Source: Mytilus edulis (taxonomy: Eukaryota > Mollusca > Bivalvia > Mytilida > Mytilidae). Taken from it: 64,000 bases of DNA. Numbering within the stretch: the first letter of the stretch is position 1; every line of letters starts with the position of its first letter. Shown one piece after another: positions 44,901-56,900 of the stretch. A program made the position numbers and the translations under genes. The notes beneath the pieces were generated by a model, which was not told the origin of the DNA, searched no databases, and saw nothing but the letters and a program-made list of their open reading frames with translations. The stretch is taken from the NCBI RefSeq assembly GCF_963676685.1, contig NC_092346.1:42529289-42593288 (forward strand), written 5' to 3'.

Positions 44901-47900
44901 TGGATGGTATGGCAATACTCTATAAAATTTTATAGATATCCAAAAGTTTTGAAAACCTTTGCAGTTTTACTCTCATATATCCTCGTATTATGGGTTTTTG
45001 TGCTATTACATGTAAGAACCAATTGTGACATGAGTGACGTCACAATTTCCATTGAAAAAGCATTTGTAGTACGAATTCATAAACATGTAACATACATTGT
45101 ATCATATGGTCTGACCAAAAGTGAAACAGCTACCATGTTTGTAATTACTTTAAGTACAATGACAATAAGTTGAATAACTGATGTAATCTTTTATTATGAT
45201 TATTTTTGTGACACACGTCTGACCAAAAATTAAATCATATTAGATTTATTCATTATGTTTAAGTTTGTAAAAGTGCATACAATACAGTCAACATTGTACA
45301 ATATAGACAATATTTTATTAGCACAAACACATTTACATTAAATGGTTATGGCATACAAAATCAAGACAATAAACTGACAATAGTAATATTGATTATAATT
45401 ATATTAGAGTGACAGTGATATTCACAGGGAAGGAAAAAAAGACTATAAATATCAACAGTTAACACATTATTAATGTTCATGAACAATCAAAAAAAGAACA
45501 CAAACAAAAAATAGGTTGCATATTAAAAGAAATACAAGTTATACAGATGTTTTCAATATAAATACAAGTTGTACATGTTGTATATAAAAAAAGAAGATGT
45601 GGTATGATTGCCAATGAGACAACTATCCACAAAAGACCAAAATGACACAGACATTAACAACTATAGGTCACCGTACGGCCTTCAACAATGAGCAAACCCA
45701 TACCGCATAGTCGGCTATAAATGGCCCCGATAAGACAATATAAAACAATTCAAACGAGAAAACTAACGGCCTTATTTATACAAAAAAAATGAACCAAAAA
45801 CAAATATGTAACACATAAACAAACGACAACTACTGAATTACAGGCTCCTGACTTGGGACAGGCACATTCCTAGCATTTTCATTTTCATTGATAAAAATCT
45901 GCCTCTTTACAATATTGCTATAATATTTTAACTGTAAAGTGGTCTATTGCCACAAATTCAGCATGATAAGATGTGTGATGATTAGATATTTACTTCTTAT
46001 CAGAGTTGTTAAGCTGGTCTACCTGATAACTGATTTAACTGTCCTCTGTTTTCCTTGTTAGTCTGTTTACTTATCTTTAGGGAAATTTGTCCCTCATCTA
46101 ATTACACAATAATATAGGACCCCTGAAAAATCTGCTTTTGATTGTTTGCTGTGTCTTCAGAGTCATGCAGTATGTTTATTTAAACCTATAAAAAAAGAAG
46201 ATCTGGCAAGATCGCCAATGAGATAACTCTTCACAAGAGACCAAAATGACACAGCAATTAACAACTATAGGTCACCGTACAGCCTTCAACAATGAGCAAA
46301 GCCCATACTGCATAGTCAGCTATAAAAGGCCCTGAAAAGACAATGTAAAACAATTCAAACAAGAAAACTAATGGCCTTATGTATGTACAAAAATGAACGA
46401 AAACAAAAATGTAACACATAAACTAATAACATGCTTGTTGTGAAGCTGAATGTAGAGATGAAAGCAGGCTGCCGAGGAAAATCAAATTACACAATTATTG
46501 CTGACTTGACCTGTCCCTATTGTCAAATTTGTGTAACTTTGTTGACCTTATCAGACATGTCAGATACTCTAAATATAGAAAAAAGTAGTTTGTTGATTAT
46601 TTTTGAATCAATAAAGATATAATTGGTCCTCAATGCTCTTCAACTTCGTACTTTATTTGGCCTTTTAAACCTATTTTGTATTCGAGCGTCACTGATGAGT
46701 CTTTTGTAGACGAAATGCGTGTCTGGCGTATATACTAAATTTAGTCCTGGTATCTATGATGAGTTTATTTACAACCACTGGGTCGATGCCACTGCTGGTG
46801 GAGATTTATTTCTCCGAGGGTATCCGACTATCACAAGGCCAGGTGTCAGCACTTTTTGTGCTGACATGAATTTTATTGATATGGTTATATTTATAAATTT
46901 ACTGTTTACAAATTTTTTAATTTTTTGAAATACTACAGCTTTTCTACCTCAGGCATAGATTACCTTAGCTGTATTTGGCAAACTTTTAGGAATTTTGGTC
47001 CTCAATGCTCTTCAACTTCGTACTTTATTTGGCCTTTTAAACTTTTTTGTTTTCGAGCGTCAGTGATGAGTCTTTTGTAGAGGAAACGTGCGTCTGGCGT
47101 ATATACTTAATTTAGTCCTGGTATCTATGATGAGTTTTTTATATTCAGTAAGGCTTTTTCTCATCTGTCAAAACTGAACACTATTTTAACTATGACCTAT
47201 GTACACACAGTAACCGTGTAATACAGATCACTAAAATATTTCAAATGAGATATTAGTAATTCATTATAAATAAATATGAAAAAATTTAGGAGACTTTTTT
47301 TTATAGTTATTAATAAATTATATAACAATGCTATTTAGTTCAGAATAATTTGATAAAAAGACTTTGTTTCAAAAAGTCGAAGTTAGTTTGTGTGTCATCT
47401 TAAATGCAGTAAAACAATCAATTGTATAACAATACCCCAAAAGTTGATGTAAGTGGAATCAGAAAACTTACTCTTAACTCTTCACTTAATGTTGTTTTCC
47501 GGTTCAGGTTCATCATGGTTTCTTTTCACCAGACTCAATTATTCTTTTTTTTTCTAGGAAACACAGCTGCATTTGTTTAGCATCCCTTTTACATAATTTT
47601 TTCTACACTTATGTTTTTTTGAAGAAATAAATTCAATGTAGCTTCCTTCCAAAAGTTGGCAAGTTTAGTAACAAATACGTACAAAAGTAAAATATCATAT
47701 TATGGAAATAGGTCAGATACAATATTTTAATAACTTTCATTTAATTTTTTGTTATGAATTTTTATCCGTATGAATCAACATCTCTGAAGAAGTTGACCAC
47801 TTAAACATGTTAAAGACTTAGAGGAACAGTTGAATATTTTCTTAAATTCTTACTCAAAGCAAAGTATTTCATTTTATTTTTAGAAACAGAAGAGCCAGAT

Positions 47901-50900
47901 CTTATGAGCTTTGAGAAGTTGGACAGAGCATCACCCGATCTTTGGCCAGAACAAAGTAAGTTTTTAGCACTATAAAAATAGCCAACTGGAACAACTGGTT
48001 GCATTGACATTCATCAGAAAGTACTCTTAAACTGCAATTGTGCAACAGATGTTGAATTTTTTTTAGCAGCAACATGGTATATCTGAACAAGTTTTTAGAA
48101 GAATGACAATTTTATATTATTAAAGATATAGAATATTAATAGATTTTTCTCTTTTCTCCTTTTTTATATTGATTAGGCCATTGGTTTTCCAGTTTGAATG
48201 GTTTTACACTAATCATTTTGGGGATCTTTTATAGCTTGCTGTTTGGTGAGAGCCAAGACTCTGTGTTGAAGGTCCTACTTTCACCTATGATGGGTGTTGT
48301 TGTCTTTGTTATCGTTTTATTTCACCTATAATTGTTTAACCATACAAATTGTGACTTGGCTAGAGAGTTGTCTTATTGGCATTCATACAACATCTTCTTA
48401 TATTTATGGAAATATGAAATGCTTGATTTTTATTCTTTCAGTTCCTGGTGTATCAGAATTTGCAGCTGCTAAAAGTGTAAGTAATTACAGTGTTGGTAAA
48501 ACATTTTCACTGTATATGTGTACATGTATATGAGTGAATTATATACAAAATGCAAAAGAGGCCAGATTAATTTGATTGTTCTGTGTTATAATCCCATCTA
48601 TGATAGTACTGTAGGGGATTGGGTTCTTCATTTCTATTTTTCAATGTTAAAGCTATTGGGTGTAATACCACCATTGATTTTTCCCTATTAGTCTTTGTTA
48701 AATTGGCACTTTTAAAAAAATCGTACAGTATTTACCTTTATTTCAACCAAAGAAATACTTTGCATGTGTAAAGTTCAATCCTTTCCAGTGATACAGTGAA
48801 AATTTCACACTACATTTCATTGCATATAAGAAAGTAACCACCGCCGAGGGTAGACAACCCAATTTTTACACTGTTATTTACTGGTTACCTGCTTTGGTAA
48901 CTATGTAACCTTAACGTTCCAAAATATTTTATAAGACCATCAAATAAAAAAAGAATGATGCTTTCAGACACTCAACATACATATTTACGACTCAGAAAAA
49001 TTTAAGTGCATTGAAATGCAGGGTTAATTTTCTACAACTGTCAAATTCAAGGGAATATTTTTTTAGGCCTACTTTCATATGCAACCGGATGTGACGTACC
49101 ATGATTTGGTGGTATTACACCTAAAGAACACCTAAATGTCAAATAAACCTAATTCAATTTTTTCCCCTCCAATTGCAAGTTATTTCAAGCATAACTGTCA
49201 AGTTTTGTCTCAGTCAGAACTATAGTTTCAGAGAAAATCACTATAATGTAAGGCCATATCCTACGGCAATTTCAGTCCAATTTCTTCGAAAAATCCTAAT
49301 TTCAGTGTATCATTATAAAATGCAGTGTTGACTAATATCTGATCATAAACTCATGATATATGCATTCAAACAATTAAATAGAATACAAAAGACAACTTTA
49401 AGATGATAAACAATTTTGTTGCACCTTTTAGAGTTCATTTGAAGGTCTGTTTTGGTCCATTTTTCCTCCTTCCTTCCTTTTTCATCAAAACTTGATATCT
49501 TTTGTCTAAAAAATAAAACAAATGTGATTATTTTCCCACAAAAATGAAATAAATGTAATGTTAAATCAATAATTAAAGTGTTTTAGCTGAAAGAACTGTC
49601 TCTATAAATGTTAACAGTCTACACGAAAGTTTCTATAAGCCCTTATGTGTAACTTGAGTTTTTGGTCTGTTCCCCTAGTGTGAGAAATAATGGTTCCCTT
49701 TCAGTCAATCATTTATTGCTACTGGTATCAAAGTCTTTTTATTTACTCATAACAGTATATTTCTAATAGATTTACACAAAAAGTCCACTTTCTTGTATTT
49801 TACATTAGAAAATGGGGAGAAAGAGTAATAAAAAAATACCTCAAAATGTTTTTAAAAAGGGTTATGTCCCTTGGAATGCTGGTACAAAAAATAATTGGTA
49901 AGAATTATAAAGTTTAAGTATGTGAGACTGGATTCTGATGTGTATAAATCCAGGACAAATGAGTGTTTAGATGAGTTATTGTCTGTGCAAAATGTAGACG
50001 GCACAATGGCAAATTGTAAACTTTTGCGGCCAAAACAAAAAAAAACATGATGATAGTTGATACATACTTTAATGCTGAAGTGTCATCTGCAGACCAATTC
50101 ACACATAAGAGTTTTCAACAGAATGCTCTTCAGAACATGGTTAACACTGAAATAAAAAATTCACATGTTGTACAGTAATCTAAATACAGCTTCGTCTGTC
50201 CACCCATTTGACTAAGAAAACACCCGTAAACCCCCATTTCAATGCAATTTTACCTCAAACGTACTTTCTGTGTCTAAATCCATTTCGAATAGTCCATGTT
50301 TACAATGTATGAACTGGTTTATTAATAACTTTTAAAAATGAAAGTACAATAGGGTCACGAGTGCACATTTAGTTTCCCTAAATAGGTGTAATACCACCAT
50401 TGATTTTTCCCTATTAGTCTTTGTTAAATTGGCACTTTTAAAAAAATCGTACAGTATTTACCTTTATTTCAACCAAAGAAATACTTTGCATGTGTAAAGT
50501 TCAATCCTTTCCAGTGATACAGTGAAAATTTCACACTACATTTCATTGCATATAAGAAAGTAACCACCGCCGAGGGTAGACAACCCAATTTTTACACTGT
50601 TATTTACTGGTTACCTGCTTTGGTAACTATGTAACCTTAACGTTCCAAAATATTTTATAAGACCATCAAATAAAAAAAGAATGATGCTTTCAGACACTCA
50701 ACATACATATTTACGACTCAGAAAAATTTAAGTGCATTGAAATGCAGGGTTAATTTTCTACAACTGTCAAATTCAAGGGAATATTTTTTTAGGCCTACTT
50801 TCGTATGCAACCGGATGTGACGTACCATGATTTGGTGGTATTACACCTAACTATTAATCATTTTATTTTAAAAAGAAGAAAAAAAAAGAAAAAGAAAATG

Positions 50901-53900
50901 TGGTATTATTGCAATGAGAAAACTCTCCACCAGAATGCAGGATGGAAATGGGGAATGTGTCAAGGAGACAACAACCTAACAAAAGATCAAAAACAGTCAT
51001 TTATATAAAAAAAAACTATAATATACATGTATGATTAAGAAATAATTCGTACATGTAGTCATGTCTGATTTTTAATTATCATAATAATTTTTTCAAGAAC
51101 TAATGAAAAACTTATCAGTGAAGGCGAATAAATGTCAATGATGTTCATGGAACAAATATTATCACCCCAATATAATTTAATTCGATATCTTGGACTAGAC
51201 TATTACATGTATTGGGATGAACCATTTTAGACTTGGTAAGTCAAATGGTACATGCACTTTTCCTAACCAGATTTACCTGCTCTATAATAGACTCTACTGC
51301 TAATGGAATAAACCAAAATTTGAGCTTTATTTACTTATACTTAGACTAACCCAACTGAAATGGCTTAAAAGGAAATCCTGAATTGCACTGATGATGAGTT
51401 CTGAACAAACATTTGGCTATTAATAATTGAGATGATTTAAGTTCAAATGTGTAAACATTGTGAACATGTTCTTAACTTTTATTTGAAAAGAAGTCAGTAT
51501 TTCATATTAGTTGATCACAAGCAGTATTCACATTTGAACACTTTTCTGAATTTAAAACTAACCTGTATTACCATTATTGGAATAAAATTGCTTATGATTA
51601 AACTCATTAAAGTGATTTGATAATCTTGTACACTAAATTTTAACTGATTATCTATCATCACTCATTGGGTGATAAGTATAAAGGGGATTTGTTTACCTGT
51701 TCAAAAAAATTGGACTGGACTAACATGAAATTTGGGATAAACCACTCTCTGACAGAAAAAAAAATACCTTTTTTGAAATGGACTGTGCTGTTTATAGCTG
51801 ATTTACCCATACCAAAATGTCAGTGGGAAGAAACCAAATGTCCAGTCAAATTTGCTTCTACAATTATCAAATATTTTTTTAACATTATGTATAAAACCTG
51901 AATGGTAACATTAATGTCAACAGTATGAAAGTGCATGCTTTTGATGAAGGGTTGAAATGGATTGATATTTACACCCAGTGTCAAATTAAATGCGTATTTG
52001 ATATATGTTAATGTGATGAATATGAACCATGCTTTGTACTAGACTGAAGTGCTTAGCTAGATTTTTTTTAATGTGTATTTCACAATGTTACAGTCAGCAT
52101 GAAGACAAGTCCTCATAGACACATTATTCTGATACAGAGCCGACCAGTCTTTTACTGTACTTCTGAATACTATAATGTGCTTAGGGCAGCATCATAAAAA
52201 GTGTCATGTAAACCAACCATCAAAACATTGCTGGTACTAAGAGCCTTATAACCTTCTTGATTTAAAAGTCATTGAAGGTGACCTTTGAACATGAAACAAA
52301 TGCTTTCACAGGACTACAAGTTGCAGAAGATAAACATTAAGGGCATACGATACAGTTTTGATCCTACGAGGTCGAAATTTTGTATATTTGCTCAAAATTC
52401 GGATTTGTGGCCGTATCTTATCTTTCGAAAGAAAGCCATAACTTTTTTTGTTTTTAAAGATAAACACAAATTGTTTTTTGTAAAATAATTTGTAATTTCC
52501 GTATTTTATAAGTATCTTAAAAATTTATGCATTTTTATTCAGAAATAATACATATTTATCAAATGGTCATGAATTGAGAAAAAAACGTCAATTTTTGCTG
52601 TATATTTATCAAAATTTTAAAAAATGCACTATTTACAGTTTTATAAAATTTGGTCCACATAATCTTCCTGCAAAATGAAACAAAATGTCATTTTAAAAAA
52701 TAGGGGTCCATGCACTCGTTTTCAAATTAAATCAGTTTGAATGATAAAAATCAGTCGAAAAATGCATCTTTTCCCGATATGTCACAGTTTGACGTTGCGA
52801 AAATAACATTTTACGTTAGCAACGTCATTACCTCCCCTGTAACTGTATCGTATGCCCTTAAGTCAGTCTTAACAGTTGTATAAAGTTATATTGAATATAT
52901 TGTAGCCTTTATCAGGAACAAGCACGCCATCTAAATGGATGACAGAGTTAGAGAATGAAGATATTGGTCTTTTACAAGGTTGGTTTAGCCATCATATGAA
53001 TATAGCTCTAGTAGACATACCAATCTGACACTATGATATAGATTCATTTTTAAACTGAAGAAATGTCTTTCATATAATTGTACATTATATTACTTTTTTC
53101 ATTGTCTGAGGATGTATGGCTTTGATGCATAACTATTTTTATAGCTACTATATAGCTACCTATTGAAGATTGAAACAACAATTATATGTTAGAAACAAAC
53201 ATTCCATATAAATGAAAATTTTAATCCGTTAAGAACTCAACAGACATGTATTGTTTAATAAATCATTTTCATATGACCATCTTTTTACTCCAGAGTTTTA
53301 TAATTTTTCTGCAGATTAGATACTCTGTTGTTAGACATCCTGGTACTCAGTCAAGTAAAATCAAGCTTAAAATCTGCAAAGTCGGTTATATGAAAATAGT
53401 CTATTGAATAAAGATGGTATAGTGTTTGTTCTGTCTGTCTCCATGGAATTTTTCATGTAAATACTTAAAAGTATATAATTATAGCAAGTTATTAAAAACT
53501 ATTTCTCAGCTGATCCTACTTAGTTTTTCATTGTAGAATTTGGAAGCTTAACTACCTCTCAGTTGATGGAGAAAATTCGAGGTTTACAAAACTTGGCATA
53601 TCAACTTGGACTAGATGAAGGTATTTAGTATGGGATTTTTGTAATAATATTGTACCTTCATTATGTAGAAGACAGTCTACTGAACTTATCAAACATGTTT
53701 TATGGTGATGATATTTGCCTATCAAAGTGCACATCTTAATTGTATAAATAGATGTGCACTTTATAATGTTTATTGAATTTTATACTTCACCATTCCATAT
53801 AGTATTACCGAATCTGTCGTGATGAAATCCAACAGTTGTCCCATTATTTTTGTAAAATGTGTAACAGGTCAAGAACTCTAGATTTCCTGATGTCAGAACA

Positions 53901-56900
53901 TATTTGCATAGTAATTTCCAAAACACAAGGCCAATTGCTACAATGCATTGTCGGCTACAACGAGTTTACTATCACTTGAAAATATGTGGAATTAGTTGGA
54001 AAACTAATATAGTGTCTGGGAATCTCATAATAAATCTTTTTGCTCTGCGAATATTTTTTTTGCAAAATATATAACATAATCCTCAATTTAAAATTGAGAA
54101 TGGAAATGGGGAATGTGTCAAAGAGACAACAACCCGACCAAATAAAAAACAACAGCAGAAGGTCACCAACAGGTCTTCAATGTAGCGAGAAATTCCCGCA
54201 CCCGGAGGCGTCCTTCAGCTGGCCCCTAAACAAATATATACTAGTCCAGTGATAATGAACGCCATACTAATTTCCAAATTGTACACAAGAAACTAAAATT
54301 AAAATAATACAAGACTAACAAAGGCCAGAGGCTCCTGACTTGGGACAGGCGCAAAAATGCGGCGGGGTTAAACATGTTTGTGAGATCTCAACCCTCCCCC
54401 TATACCTCTAACCAATGTAGTAAAGTAAACGCATAACAATACGCACATTAAAATTCAGTTCAAGAGAAATCCGAGTCTGATGTCAGAAGATGTAACCAAA
54501 GAAAATAAACAAAATGACAATAATACATAAATAACAACAGACTACTAGCAGTTAACTGACATGCCAGCTCCAGACTTCAATTAAACTGACTGAAAGATTA
54601 TGATTTCATCATATGAACATCAGGCACAATCCTTCCCATTAGGGGTTTAGTATCATACCATCATAACATATATGAGAAGAACATAACCCGTGTCATGCCA
54701 ACAACTGTTTTTGGGGAAAGACGGCTTCAAGCCGTCAATCCCCTATGGGGTTGACCAGAGTGACATTCCCTCACATCATTCATTTTGTTTTTATAGTGTG
54801 GAAAACCCCCCAACAAATCTTACTTAGATTGAAGAGATGGAGACCCAGAAATGAATAGTTTGACTTTAAACACTTTTTTACACATTTCCCTTCTGTTTCT
54901 AACGAAATTATCGTATCTTGAGCTCTCCTTTACACTATTTACGTTTCTTTTACCATCCGGAAAAATCAGTATGACGAGATATTCTAAATATATCCAACCT
55001 ACATTGTATTTTATAGTGACGTCATTCTTGGAATGCCACCAGAAGCAGGGATATCCTTCATTGGTTATTTAAATCATTCCAAGAGATCGTGCACTAATTA
55101 CAAATTGGTATTTGCTAAATCTAAACATAATATTGTTTGCTGTAGATGATTCAAACATCAACATGCAATACATTAATTTGTAGGTCAGCAACTTTCAAAG
55201 TAAACAAAGATCGTGGGGTTACATGAGATAGGGGAGTGAAACGATTTTATTGATTTTTTTCTGTAAAAATTTTGTTTTGTGTATCTTCCTCCAATTCAGG
55301 AGCACCTCAACTGATGAGTAATTATCCACTAAAATAAAAGTTGTATTTAAACACTTAAAATGTGACAAGATTAGTAGTCTTCCATTAAAACTTATTTTTT
55401 ATGTACCAACATAATCATTGTAACGGTAAAAAAAAAAAAATTAAAAATGTTGCATTTTGTAGTTTCAACCTATTTATTCATGAAATTTACAAATATTTCA
55501 AATTTAGGATTTGGAAACAAGCTTCACACAGTTTACGTCAATCATATTGTTTTTTATTAGTACCTGTTTCCCTGTGATGAGAGTTGTAACTGGGAACTTT
55601 ATCAATTGAAAGTTAAAACTGAATAGAAATTTCAGTCCACACTTTCTTAAGAAAAAAATTAAAAATCCAAGAGTACTGTCACAAAAAATGGAAAATGGCC
55701 CTAGCCTGCAGTTCAGTGGTAAACAATCAAGATTTCAAAAAATATTGTAGTTATTGTGAAATGACAGAATTCAGTTGAATTTTAGATAATTAACTATCAA
55801 CTTTAATCAAATGTTTAGATTTAGAAGATGCAGATCTCTTCCATCATTTGTCCATTGGTCCAAATTGAATCCTAAACTAAGGAAATGAAATTACATAAAC
55901 AACAATTGATTTCAATATTGTCAACCTTTCTGCATGTTCTAGCTGTTCTCTTTTATCATTCTTTTTATGAAAACTATCAAAAGATACCCCCCCTTTCCAA
56001 AAAAAATTAATTAAATAGAAACAAGGACCGTCTTTCCCCTCAGAGCTATTCAGCTCTTTGATTAGAATAAATGTGTTTAGTTCCGATGCAAAGACCTTAT
56101 CAGTGACTCAATATTAACGCCAAAATATGCAATCTTTAATGACTTGACAACAGTATCGTAATTATATCCCTTCTTAATAAGTCTATTCAAAGGTTTTGTA
56201 AGTTTCTGAGGTGAATACTGACACCTTTGTGCTTTATAAAGAATATTACCATAAAAAATTGGATGTGAAATACCTGAACGTATTAGAAGTCTGCATGTTG
56301 AGCTATATTTAAGAATGATGTCTTTATACCGATGATAAAATTTAGTAAATGTTTTGACTAGTTTGTGATATCCAAAACCCTGGTGTAATAATTTTTCAGT
56401 TATACATAAATTTCTCTTGTTAAAATCGAAAACATTGTTACATACACGAGCGAATCGCATGCTCAGATTAACAAAGTGTTGTTTACTGGCTTCACAATTC
56501 GACTTTCTTTTTTCACCTTGTAAAAGTAGTTGAACAGGTTTTTTTCCATTGTTATGCATTGTATCTGAGCAATAATTTTACAGCCTGAAACAGGGAATTT
56601 TCAGATGAAGTGACCACTGTCCAGTATGAACATTTGTTGAGCTCTTTTTTATCAGGACCAGAACTAAAAGAAAGAATATCATAATATTTAGTATGTTACA
56701 AATAAGTGTTATAAAAGTAGGGACGGTAAATAACTTTACATATTTTGTATAGTTTCATCCATTGGTCAGCAACAGACGGACTTCAATGATCATTGCTAAT
56801 TTTATCCCAAAATAAACCTCAGAGGTATTTTTATCGTTGGGCTGCTGTCCTATTGACGTATGTGCAATATCTCCAATCATTTAAATCGTCTGGATTATAG

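Larger units (their letters stand above)
46623..47145 (+). mobile_element. 372-bp tandem unit with hammerhead ribozymes (retrozyme-like)
   Basis: TTGGTCCTCAATGCTCTTCA occurs at 46623 and 46995, period 372 bp; the second unit is cut at about 47145. Each unit carries a hammerhead fold about 65 bp from its start, and the rest includes CCACTGGGTCGATGCC. Metazoan retrozymes are small tandem non-autonomous elements with type I hammerheads, and mussels are among their hosts in the published work I recall. Confidence 0.8.
41950..47883 (+). other. LIN52 intron 1, repeat-rich
   Basis: Holds the 42125-44227 direct-repeat composite, two palindromic MITEs (44241, 44494), dispersed repeats at 45588 and 46185 and the hammerhead dimer at 46623. 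The parts 44700-45587 and 47146-47883 show no recognised element. Confidence 0.7.
48477..52905 (+). other. LIN52 intron 3
   Basis: Holds the 48659-50847 composite, a dispersed repeat fragment at 50938-50985 and the piggyBac-type MITE at 52341. The part 51000-52336 shows nothing recognisable. Confidence 0.65.

Noticed and set aside
46719..46928. 69-codon ORF over the hammerhead unit
   Set aside because: Its sequence belongs to the 372-bp repeat and starts within the ribozyme; no homology recognised.
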